This document shows, one piece after another, positions 1 through 10,242 of a stretch of DNA of 64,000 bases. Source of the stretch: Typhlomys cinereus (lineage: Eukaryota; Chordata; Mammalia; Rodentia; Platacanthomyidae). Every line of letters begins with the position of its first letter. The first letter of the stretch is position 1. The translations under genes and the position numbers were made by a program. The DNA lies in the NCBI GenBank assembly GCA_023101885.1, contig JALPQD010000089.1, positions 5,007,087-5,071,086 on the forward strand, written 5' to 3'. The notes under the pieces are model-generated. The model searched no databases and was not told the origin of the DNA. It worked only from the letters and a program-made list of their open reading frames with translations.

Positions 1-34
1 CACCTGGGCCAGCAAGCCTCCCCTACATTTCTAA

Positions 35-235
35 CTCTTCTTTAAAACTCAGTTTCCTACGTAGAAGGCCTCTCAAAATTGTTTTTATTCTTCTTCCTGG
101 TATTTAATCCTCCATTCTGCATAACGGATTTCACTTGTTCCTTTCCTGCTTCTCTGAAGTTGTTACTTCCTGTGATAGAAATTTCTCTCCTAGTTCTGTC
201 CCCCAGAAACCCCAGATTACAGTTCTAGCTCCTTG
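35..235 (+). repeat. L2-like LINE fragment (tentative)
   Basis: The order of short blocks resembles the 3' part of mammalian L2: an aaaactcagtttcctac-like block, a pyrimidine-rich middle, then a ctccttgagtaacag-like block. Divergence is high and I cannot align it, so this is a family guess only. Confidence 0.35.
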
Positions 236-2059
236 AGTAACAGTGATCTACAAATTCAAAGGAACAGGTGACTTGAAAATTTAAATTTCTTTAGGCACTC
301 TTCATGTAGAATATGTTATAAAGAATATGTGTAATCTAAATGGAAATTGGACAAGAAAACATTGAAAAACAGCATTTGAGCTCCTGTAGGCACAGACGTT
401 TGATAGCACAAAAGGGAGAAGAAAAAGTCAACAAAAGTGAATCATAAGTGAATTATTCTCAGAGAGTTTTGTGCTGATTTATTTTATGCTTCATTAAGAA
501 AATTAATCATTATCAAAAACCAAGCAAAGCCTATGATTTATCAGTTTATTATAATTATTTTGCCATTATGATTTATTTCTCAAAGAAAAGGACATTGCCT
601 GGTATTGTGAATGTATGTGCCCCCAACACACTTTAATTTCAACAACTCATCCCCAGACAATGAGTTTTGAGGCTGGTCTAAGCCACTTTCGGGGTATTGC
701 CCAGCTTTATGATTCATGTCGCTGCTTCATCATGGGCTCCTCGCAGTTGAGCAATTGCCCTGCCACCAGACAATGTGCTCCAATGCAGTGAGATCAGGCG
801 GCCTTGTGCACAAAATCCTCCCATCCTTTACAATTTCACTGAAAGTTAAACTCAAAGTCTTCCCAGTGATCTCCAAGTCTAGTTTCTCCTGTTCAACTTC
901 TAATTGCAGCTCTTGCCATTTTCTTCTTTTCTCTGCCCATCTTTGTTTTCCCCCATTAGATCTTCTAGGTGCACAGCAGCCATGGTTCCCTAGATCGGCT
1001 TACTACATTTCCCAAGCTGTTTCCTCCCACATCTACATAATGAGCACCATCATTCTCTCTAGGTCTTAGCGGTTGACACTTTTAGTCTTCGGCTTTAGAT
1101 AAGTTTGAAATATCTGAGATCAGATTTTGTCTTCCCTGACAAAGGAGGAAAAAGTCAGAACCTGTTTTTAAACATTGTTTCCAGATGTGAACTCCGGTCA
1201 GAAGATCTAATCCCTGAGAGAAAAGATAAAAAACAGGCAAGTTGAGCAGTTTCCTTGGCTTTCTATCTAGCACAGGCTCCACACCAAAGTTCAAAGAGGG
1301 CAACCCAAAACAAACCAGAGGGATTTAGATAAGCCAAGGAGAAAGATTAGAAGTAGTAGAAGCTAAAACAAAGGCATCTTGAAGGACAAAGTATGAAAAG
1401 GAAGAAAGATGTGAAAATCAAATGAACAAAGCACCATAGATCTCTTTTGTGCCCTGACCCTGTATGTAAATTACTCCATGCACAAATAAGCTGTAACTGC
1501 AGAAGAATAAACACAGACTTTTCAGTTCTGCACAGCTAGTAAGCTTTCCAGTTCTCACAAGGCAGAGAGAACCCCTTATTAAATTCCCAGAGGATTCAGA
1601 GGTTCATACCTTAATAGTGGTACAATATTACTACCAGTGAAGGCTACCTTAAATCTGTTGACAGTAATATAAAGATTAGTAAACTATACTGCTAGAAATT
1701 AACTCCCAACAGGAATAAAGCACATCCTTGAGAGAAAGATAGTAAACATATACATATGAACCTACCTAACATTCATTGAAAAGCCAATGCATGTAAGGGT
1801 GCAGAAGAATCTGATAATTAGGACAACAAAGGATGCAAACAAAATATAGCTAATAACTAATGTCAACAGATTCAAATGCAATTTATAGATATATAAATAC
1901 AATATTTAAGAAATGTAAATGCAAAAAGGTTGTTATTAATATCAAACATTTTAGAGACTATGAAATCAGTGAAATTTTCAAAGACAAGGCAATGGGAACA
2001 AGAAACTTTCAATTTTTGAGCATTTATTTAAATAAGTAATTGGCAATTAAATATATGTG
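236..2059. other. unassigned AT-rich DNA
   Basis: I see no gene, RNA or recognisable repeat here. A frame at 716-1069 (117 codons) shows no domain, signal peptide or splice context and looks like chance. Old, unrecognisable transposon remains are likely. Confidence 0.5.
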
Positions 2060-2076
2060 TGTATGAGAGAGACAGG

Positions 2077-2114
<38 letters not shown>

Positions 2115-2262
2115 ATGCATGGCAGTGCATGTAAGTAGAGATCAGAAGACGATTTTCAGAAGTCCATCTTCTACTTCCAAAATTTGGGTTTTTGGGAATC
2201 AAACTCAGGTCACCAAGTTTGTGAGCAGAGACCTTATTCCACATCTTGCAAGATCTTAGCAT
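2060..2262 (-). mobile_element. B3-type SINE, old copy
   Basis: Read on the minus strand this ends in a (GA/TC)n tail. On the plus strand it runs through a cagaagacgattttcagaag block and a gggaatcaaactcaggtcac block, the reverse complement of the B3 body and of its tRNA-like B box. The head near 2240-2262 is eroded. The family comes from remembered B3 structure; the orientation is clear. Confidence 0.6.
2080..2112. repeat. (GA)n microsatellite
   Basis: About 33 bases of pure GA dinucleotide repeat. It is probably the grown tail of the minus-strand B3 SINE in which it lies. Confidence 0.95.
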
Positions 2263-2861
2263 ATATTTAAAGGAATGAAAAACTGAATGGAGTTTAGCAA
2301 ATTTTTGAACAATATAAGGCAGCCTTCTATTGGTATCCATTGGAGAAAAGGTTAGTATTCAGAGCTAAGAACATATTTGGACAAAAGAAGGGTGACATAG
2401 TTTCAAAGAAATGTGCAAAGCCTTTGGTTATAAAAGGCTCAAGGAAACACAAACAGGAAAATCACAACAGTAAAATAAAATATACAATAATCTAATTTAA
2501 GAATGCAAGAGACAAAAACAAAAGCCAAAATGTATAAATTAAGCCAGACTGGAAAAAAAATGCACACTATAAGCACAGATGTAAAACAAGTCCCTAACTC
2601 TGACTTACCTAACACATGAAGCTGTATAACAAGAGATCTTCAAAATTCTGAAGAAACATATGTTAGCCTAGAATTAGAGACCAGAGAACTATCATTTTAC
2701 AATAATACCAAAATCATGACATAAAGAAAGGGTTGAAAAATTCTTCAATGAATGGCTAAAGAATGCTAATCGTTAAAGGGGTGAGTTATCCAGAAAAATT
2801 ACATTTGGTACAAATTAAGGAAAGCCATAGCATTAGGTTAGCAAATTGCTGGGGTGGGAGA

Positions 2862-3079
2862 ACAGGAGGAACTGAGATAGCTCAGCGGGAGGCACCTGCT
2901 CACAAACCCAGAGGCCTGAGTTCAATCCTCAGAAGCCCACATGGTGGGAAGAGAGAACTGACTTCTGATTGTCTTCTGAACTCTACCTATATGCCATAGA
3001 CATGCATTCTCTTTCTCTTTCTCTCTGTCTTTCAATCTATCTCTTTCTCATACACACCCAAATAAAGAAATTAAAAATT
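2862..3079 (+). mobile_element. B3-type SINE inserted in the L1M remnant
   Basis: The tRNA-like head has an A-box-like tagctcagcggg and a B-box-like gagttcaatcctc. The body has the B3 signature acatggtgggaagagagaac. A TCTCTTTC-rich stretch and an aataaagaaattaaaa tail follow. It splits the older L1M remnant and is therefore younger than it. I could not define a clean target duplication. Confidence 0.75.
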
Positions 3080-3186
3080 AGCATGCTAAAAGAATAACAA
3101 ATAAAATAAAAACACAAATATTTACCATGAATGGATGAATAACCAAAACAAATTTAACTTTCCAATAGAAATAAATATGAATCTGT

Positions 3187-3203
3187 ATTATATATATATA
3201 TGT
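3187..3203. repeat. short (TA)n tract
   Basis: A run of about 8 TA repeats inside the L1M remnant. Confidence 0.8.
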
Positions 3204-3477
3204 AGCTGTACAGACTGGTACATAGAGACATAATGGCAAATAGCAATGTTGGGAGCTCCCTAAAGCAGTGTGCTAAGTTAAAGAAGCTAGATATGAAAAC
3301 TACATGCTATAAGGTTCTGTTAACACAAAATTTTAGAAGACAAAAATTTAATAGTTACTAGTATAGTCTCAGAGAGTAGATTGGTAATTTTCTATGGTGT
3401 GGATCACAATTTCCATCGAAGACACTTAAGGGAAATGGTAGATGATGGAAATATTCTATATCATGGACATTAACATA

Positions 3478-3547
3478 TCTAGTGTGCATGTGGTGTTGTG
3501 TGCACTGGAAAAGTTTGCAAAAGTTGCAACACCACATGCACACTAGA
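3478..3547. repeat. perfect 21-bp inverted repeat (hairpin)
   Basis: Positions 3478-3498 and 3527-3547 are exact reverse complements, 21 of 21, with a 28-base loop between them. The left arm begins tctagtgtgcatg and the right arm ends catgcacactaga. It sits in the ancient L1M 3'UTR remnant, so perfect pairing is much better than the age of the surroundings predicts. A local template switch is the simplest explanation. A miRNA-like transcript is possible but has no other support. Confidence 0.95.
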
Positions 3548-3600
3548 ACACAGAGCATTGATGGATTTCATCTTTGTAAATTATAATTAAATAGAAATAC

Positions 3601-4830
3601 TTATTAAATTAGTTTCAGTGCAGAAATCTAAAAGTTTAACAACTTAACCCACTTTAGTTTATAGCTTTTACCAACATTAAATTCATATTTTTATAAATTT
3701 GTATAGATAATTTGCTCATTTCTTACTTTTGATCGGCATACTGTAATTAGACTATAAGCTCTACAAGATAATCAGATTTGTATCATTTTAATAAAGAAAG
3801 AACTTTTGAAGATTCATTTGACATGGAAGATTAGATAATACATAAAGAAAAATGTTCTTTTGAGACAAGTGATTGATTTTAGAATATGTACGTGCTAGAA
3901 GACTATAGGTCCAAGAATGTAAGTCCCACAGTTCTGCAGCAGAAATCTTTTCCTGACTAGGATTCATTATCTTGAACAATGATAGGCTTAAACACTTTAA
4001 TGTTGGGTATTTTCAAATTGCTATATCTTAGATACCTTCCATTATAAGGTCATGGTTCTTGAGGTAGAAAAGGAAAGGTCAATGTAGAGTACTCATCTGT
4101 GCTCAAAGAGAAAGAGTTCAGAAATACACACAGCACTGACTCTGGGACACACTGTTTCCACTGGTTCAATACTTTTGCCTCTTTTGCATATTTGGAGACA
4201 CATAAGATTTCTCTGAATGACTGCTATTTGGTTCAAAAGAGATGTATAATTTGCATGTATTTATGAATTCCCAGACACTTCCATCCCCACAGTTTCCTCA
4301 ACTGCTCCATAGCCCTCTTACTGGACAGCAGGAAGCAGTACAAGGATGTTGCTGCTCTTCATCTGAAAATGAAAAGTCAAATGTGGAATGTGTCTTTTAT
4401 GTGACAAAGATGAGAGAGGCTGTCTGCAACCTTTCATGTCACATTAGGTAGAATACCTTAAGACAAAATGTGTCAGCTCATTTAAGGAGAGGCTACTGTA
4501 GGGTTTGGTCACTGAACAGATTCTCCCTATTTTCTGCTCAGAGAGCTTGTGTTAGGATCTCTTTGTTGTGACTTCCATAACCATCACACTGCACTGAACA
4601 GAGACAGAAAGTAAAGCCTGTGCACTTGGCAGACAAAAAGCAAAGACCAAACAATCAAATAAACCCTTTATTAACATATTTTCATCAACATGTCAGGTCT
4701 AGGAAAGTCTCTGGGTTTGGGGAACAAATTCAACCTCATTGTTTTCACTGACCAAAATTTACTGTGGGGACTGAGATTTGTCGGACACATAGAGGATGTC
4801 TTCATGTTTAGAGGAGAGGAAAACATCTGT
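3601..4830. other. unassigned AT-rich DNA
   Basis: No gene or repeat recognised. The frames at 3788-3979 and 4242-4451 have no recognisable content. Confidence 0.5.
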
Positions 4831-5069
4831 GAGGATAGAAGGAGAAAGGAGGTGAGGGAGAGAGGAGAGGGAGGAGAGAGACGACGATAAAGAAGAAGAG
4901 AGGGAAAAGAAAATAAGGGAAGGGAAAGAAAGAAGTGGGGGAAGGAAGGGAAAGAGAGATAGGGGAAGGGAATTAAAGAGGACAGGAAAAGAGAGGAGGA
5001 AAAGGAGGAGAGGGAGGAAAGAGTGAAGTAGAGGGGAAGGGACAGGGAGAGGAGGGGAAAGGAGAGGAA
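4831..5069. repeat. polypurine (GGA/GAA)-rich tract
   Basis: About 240 bases almost entirely A and G on the plus strand, made of gagg, gaaa and ggga words without a fixed period, with rare pyrimidine interruptions near 4883-4888. The frame on the opposite strand across it is a low-complexity Leu/Ser/Phe/Pro string and not a gene. Confidence 0.9.
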
Positions 5070-5295
5070 TGTAGAATATGAACACTAATGTGAATGCTTT
5101 GTCTTAGACGCAGAAGTGCTCCTTATACTGGCAATTGTTCTCATACTCAGATGTTTTTAAGTAAATCATATTTCAGTAATTAGAGTTGATATATACCTTA
5201 AAGAAGTTTCTCAATTTTTTCTGTTATGAACACTTAAGAATACTTAACCCTGAAGAGACCCAAGGTTTTGTAAAGTGTCATGGAGCAGAAATATG
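5070..5295. other. unassigned, upstream of an L1
   Basis: Short AT-rich stretch before the recognisable L1 ORF2 sequence. A frame opening at 5186 runs into the L1 by chance. Confidence 0.5.
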
Positions 5296-6860
5296 TGTAT
5301 CCCAAAAAATCAACTTCAAATGGATAAGAGACCTCTATGTTAAACCTGAAACCCTGAAACTGTTAGAAGAAAGAGTAGGAAGTACACTTGAACCGATAGA
5401 TCTAGGTAAAGATTTTCTAATCAGAACCTCAAATGCTCAGGAACTTGGATCAATAATCAACAAATGGGACTTCATGAAATTAAAAGCTTCTGTTCTATAA
5501 AAGATTCTGTTAATTGTGTAAAAAGATGATGCACAGAAAGTGAAAAAAATCTTTGCTAGCTATGAATCTGACAGAGGAGTAATGTCCAGAATATACAGAG
5601 AGTTCAAAAATGCTAAGCACTAAAATAAGAAACATTCCAATTAAAAAAATGGGCCCTGGAACTAAACAGGGACTTCACTCAAAAAGAAATTGGTGTCAAA
5701 CAAATATCTTAAAAGATGCTTGGCTTCTCTGATCATCAGAAAAAAATGTAAATTAAAACTACCCTGCCATACCATCTTATCCTAGTTAGATCAAGAACAT
5801 AAACAACAGAGAATGCTGGCGAGGTTGTGGGAAGGGGCAATATTCAGTGCTGATGGGGGTATAAACTGATCCAGTCCAGCCTTCTTGGAGATCAATGTGG
5901 CAATTCCTCAGAAAGTTAAAAATGGAACTAGCGTATGGCCCAGCTAGAAATTCTAGGAATATTCCCCCAAAGACTCCACACTTTATTACAAAGACACTTG
6001 TTCATCTATGATCATTGCAGCTCTATTAACAATAGCAAGAAAATGAAATCAATCAACATTCCCATTAACAGAGAAATGGTAATGAAAATGTGATACACAT
6101 ATTCAATACTATACCATTCAACCATTAGAAAGGGTGAGATTATGGAATTTGCTGGTAAATGGATGGAAATGGAAAATTTAATATTGAGTGAGGTATCTCA
6201 GACACAGAAAGATAAATCCTGCATGTTTTCTCTCACATGTGGATGTGGGCACCGATACCCTTGCCAATATATTTCACTTGGAATTACTGTAAGGATCAGA
6301 AAATTCAAAGGTGATCAATGAGTGGGAAGGAGGGAAGGGGTTGTTAGAATGAAATCTTTTAAGGGGGAAATTTAGGATACCGTGGCAAGTAGGGTGAAGC
6401 AGAGGAAAAAATGGGGAAAATACTTACACTCCATTCAAGGTAGCGCCATTGCATCCAGGAACTCACTACAGTGAGACTTGTCTTTACCATACCCGGATAA
6501 AGATTGACATAAAACATGCCCTCATAGACTAGCGAGGATCTCAGGGGAGATAATTTCATACAGTGGAAACCTTGGGGACCAGGGCTGGATGAATGAAGGG
6601 GAATGCCCCTATAAATAGGGTGGCATGAGGAGGGGACTCTTGGTATGCCACAGAGGCCTAAACCCCTACAAGAGTAGATAAACCAGAGGGAACTCTGGGA
6701 CCCAAAGAAGCAAACAGGAGGGTGGGAGGAGTAGGATGAATGATGAAGGGAGGGGAGGGGGGATGAAAAGAAGGGGGTAAGGATGTTGACAGGGATAAGT
6801 ACACAATATGCTTCTAAAACTGGGAAAAATGAAAAAAATATAAAAATAAATATACATATT
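5296..6860 (+). mobile_element. 5'-truncated rodent LINE-1, ORF2 C-terminus plus 3'UTR
   Basis: The frame from about 5305 to 5500 carries the L1 ORF2 C-terminal signature INFKWIRDLYVKPETLKLL followed by EERVG. Further blocks match the L1 ORF2 end seen in the other two L1s in this window, up to agtgaggtatctcagacaca near 6187. A G-rich 3'UTR (6300-6790) and an A-rich end near 6830-6860 follow. Stops and indels break the frame after 5500. It is more diverged than the L1s at 18.9 and 32.8 kb and so is older. I did not find a convincing target duplication, so the 5' edge is approximate. Confidence 0.85.
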
Positions 6861-6999
6861 TACTATATCCAATAATGAAATTTGCTTATTTTTGTTTTCT
6901 TTCTTTTTAATTGTTGGGTAATAAAGAGTGAGAATTATAAGAACAGGAGACAAAAACTGACAGGGAATAGAAACCTCAAAGGTAACCATTCTGTTCTTG
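6861..6999. other. unassigned AT-rich spacer
   Basis: Nothing recognised between the L1 3' end and the LTR-like stretch. Confidence 0.4.
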
Positions 7000-7620
7000 T
7001 CCTTTTGCCAGAAATCAAAATTGTCTTTTTTTTTTTTTTGTCTTTAACTGCTTTTAAACTCAACCTTTATGAGCCCATCCTTGTCTCTGCCTTCATAGAG
7101 TACCAGTTGTGCCCTTCTTCCTTCAGGGTTATGTAGATGACAAGCATCAGGATTATCAGCCATAGCCGTGACATTGTAGAGCTTCTACTCTGGCTGGAAG
7201 GTGACGATTCTGGGACTGACCACATGCTCTAAGTCCCTGACCTTCCCCCAATCCCCAAAGGCCTTGAGACAGGACTGTCTTTTGCATCCTGACAGTCCTT
7301 CACTGTCACCCTCATTGGCCTACTTTCCTACCAACTCCTTATCAGTATCAGAAAACTGTATGTAAAGATAGAGGCCCTCTCTTCCCCATGTGTGTGTGTG
7401 TAGAGCTTCGCAGACATCTTCCCTGCTTGAGGTACTGCAAGCATCTCCCTGCTATACTGTCCCATTCCTTTTGGCATAAGCTATCTCTTCTGTTCTAATG
7501 CTCTCCCAAGTTAAGACTAAACTATGATTCCCTGGGCCACTGGGCCCATAGCTCTAATAAAATTCTTATTTCTTGACTGTTTCCTCTGCATTAGCCTTCA
7601 CATGGACCTTAAACATTGTC
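7000..7620 (+). mobile_element. possible ERV LTR (weak)
   Basis: This stretch is richer in C and T than its surroundings. It has a TGTATGTAAAGATAGAGGCC block and, near 7555-7562, an AATAAA polyadenylation-like signal followed by a T-rich stretch. That layout is common in rodent ERV LTRs. I see no TG...CA ends with a target duplication, and I could not name a family. It may be unique sequence. Confidence 0.25.
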
Positions 7621-8149
7621 TTAGTCTCTTAATTCCTTTCCCCTTCCAACCTAACAACATTTGTTAATTCTCATTTCTGTTCTGAGAAACTTACTGTCTA
7701 CCGGAATGAATGCCAGAGACTTCTAATACCATAGAACATTCTACTGAAAAGCAATGTTATATTAGTTCTTTATGTTTGGCTCTGCAATAGATACACTTTG
7801 TATTAATGAACTTATGGTGATTTCTATAGGTGTTGTCTTTATAATGAGGCTAATCAGTTTCAAGTTCTAGAGTGCCTCTATACTATTTAGATGAACTTAA
7901 GCATGATTCCCGTTTTCTGGTTTCCTTAAGTAGAAAACTAACTAATTATATTAATTTTGCTAGTTCCCTTCATTTGGTCAGCTTAGTTCATCAGTCAAAA
8001 TATCCATCAGGGCAATTCTCAGTTTCTAACATGCTCAACAAATGGATGGTTATGAGGATTAAGTCTGGTTGTGTTTGTGTAGATCCTGGTATGTTTATTG
8101 GTATCTCTGACCTGTTTATACTAGGCCTTTATTATATTATTGTAAGTGA
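7621..8149. other. unassigned
   Basis: No feature recognised. A 107-codon frame at 7872-8195 has no recognisable domain and runs into MIR-like sequence, so I treat it as chance. Confidence 0.45.
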
Positions 8150-8262
8150 AAAAGAATCATCACACCCACCTCTCAGGGTAGAGAAAGGCAATTAAGCATC
8201 ATTTACATAGTTGGCAGGTACAGCACCCAGCTTCTGTGCAGGAATTCAATAAATGTTAATTT
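8150..8262 (+). mobile_element. MIR SINE fragment, 3' part
   Basis: The series caccteacct-like block, aggcaattaagcatcattta, and gaattcaataaatgttaat follows the 3' half of the mammalian MIR SINE (acctcatagggttg ... ctcaataaatgtt). It is ancient and diverged. An L2 3' end is an alternative because MIR and L2 share their 3' tail. Confidence 0.5.
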
Positions 8263-10079
8263 CATCCTTTCCTTGACGACTAAAACAAACACTCAGAGAA
8301 GTAACAGTACTGTGTTTGTGGTCCTACCTTAACCCAGTAAAGTAATTTCCTCTTCTTGGAAGAGAGAAACAATAAAGTCCATTTTCGATTTATTTAGGGT
8401 ATTCTCTCTGTTTGACAACATGCAATAGGTCCCTGCTATGAAATGACCTTCCAATAATCTATGTGAAGTGGCAACTCACGGCCACCTAGTTTTCTTCTTC
8501 TGAATATATTAAAAATGCCCAATTTCGAGAAGGCAACCAGCATACCATTTCATCAAAAAACGCTGCCTCTCCCCACCAGGATGGTGGGACTGTGGTGTGT
8601 AGTGGGTTCTGGGAAAGGCGGTCTCTGTGCATTTATGATCGAACGTTGCTGTCTGCTTGGTGTGGTTTGCTATTTACTTCCAAATGAGGACAATTGGAGA
8701 TAAATTCCAACATCACCCATCAGGGATGTGAAAGAGAGGGGCAAAGTAGGAAGTGTGAGTGCTTACAGAGTTACCCTGAGTCTTGCCTTTTGCAGCCAGT
8801 CAGGTGAAGTGTAAAACATCAATAATGTTCTGTAATGCTGGATAATTGCATTTGGGTAGCTTATCTTACCTGCCCTGAAACCTCCCAGAGAGTGAGGATC
8901 CCACAGTGCTGCTATGATACATATTCCTACTGTTGCTGATAACAAAGATATTTCTTTCTTATACCCACAGGTCTAAAACTCAAAAACAGTTTGCACAAAT
9001 TGTTACTTCCTGGGGGATATAATATCAAAAGTGCAAATTCCATACAATTTTAAGATTTCTTTTTGTCTGGAAAATGTTTCGCATTTGTTGAATAACCATT
9101 GATTCTTCCCAAGAAAATCACTTGTGTTCTTATAAACCTTTCAAGTTCAGAAAGTATGCTGATTGCTGCATTACCTGTCACCTATTCATTGTCTCCAACT
9201 GAATGATAGTTTTCATTTGTCTTATATCAACCAGTATATATGACAATGTTTGGATTGTTTTGATAATTATACTAATTAGTTGTTTGGGGGAAAAGCATAA
9301 ATGATGGAATTTGAGTTCACACATTGTAAATTCATGAATTCATCAATGTCCATGTACATTTTGCAAATAATTAAAAATGGAAAATGGAATATTTCTCCCA
9401 GAAGATAAGCTGCTCATTGCTCACGTTAGTTATTGACATGTCTGGTCAAATTATTGAGTTGAAATTTTTTCAGTTCTTGTAATGAATGGTGGTATTTCCA
9501 CCTGCAGTTTGTACTAAACCATGGGCTAGTTACTAAGTACAGTGCTGAGGATATAAATATTGGCAATTTGTTGAATGAATAACAGAATAACTCTGCATAT
9601 TGTTGACCTAAGACATGATCCTTAACCTAGGGACAATTTAGGAATTTAATTTTACACATTATAAATTCATGAATGCATCAATTTCTGTGTACATTATGCA
9701 GTTTTGCTGTAGGATCTATGTATAGTGATTGTATTACCTCTTGTCTTGCCTTGTTCATGTTTCTACTCTTATTGAAGTCTTATTAAATGCTCTACTTGAA
9801 ATTATTACAAGAGAATATTGTCCAGTGCTTGCCAATTATATAGTGTACTAATCCTATATATGTACTAATCCTTGTGCCCCTCTGTGTTATTTACACATCC
9901 TATTGGGTCTTGGATATCCATGACTATAAGGTTTGATCTCTAGTGTACTCTGTTCTCTCTAAAGCATTTGAATACAGTAGAGATGGTTTTCAATACCTAG
10001 TAATTTCAATCCCTAGTTTTCCTGTCTACTTACCAGAGTACCCCACTCAATTCCTTTCATATTTGTAAAGAATTTATTT
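8263..10079. other. unassigned, with a diverged duplicated block
   Basis: No gene seen. A block of about 60 bases at 9306-9367 recurs in diverged form at 9641-9700 (shared words ggaattt, ttcatgaat, catcaat, gtacatt). The ending ttgttgaatgaataa near 9570-9586 recalls an L2 3' end. Confidence 0.5.
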
Positions 10080-10242
10080 AGTGTGTATGTGTGTGTGTAT
10101 GTGCGTATGTGCATGTGCTCAGTGATGCACATCTGAAGGTCAGAATAGAACTTGCAGGCGTAGATTGTCTCTTCTCTCCTTCTACAACAGGAGTTAGGGG
10201 ATTTCTTCAGATTTAGTGGCAAGTACCTTTGCACGCTGAATT
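10080..10242 (-). mobile_element. B3-type SINE
   Basis: The plus strand shows a (GT)n-like tail first, then gaaggtcagaatagaacttg, tctcttctctccttctac, and tggcaagtacctttgcacgc. This is the reverse complement of the B3 SINE body and head. The B-box region is partly deleted. Confidence 0.65.

Larger units (their letters stand above)
2400..3600 (+). mobile_element. ancient L1M-type LINE-1 remnant, interrupted
   Basis: Two parts flank a B3 SINE. Near 2636-2745 the words follow a conserved block of old mammalian L1/HAL1 ORF1 (cttcaaaattctgaagaaac, then gcctagaattagag, then actatcattttac). At about 3095-3600 they follow the end of an old L1 ORF2 and its 3'UTR (tgctaagttaaagaagctag, then a cagagagtagattgg block, then gaaatattctatatcatgg, ending near gtaaattataattaaatag). 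No reading frame survives. The internal deletion between the two parts is large. The boundaries are approximate. Confidence 0.6.

Noticed and set aside
4759..5085. 108-codon Leu/Ser/Pro/Phe-rich frame on the minus strand
   Set aside because: Translation of the polypurine tract on the opposite strand; looks like membrane segments only because of composition.
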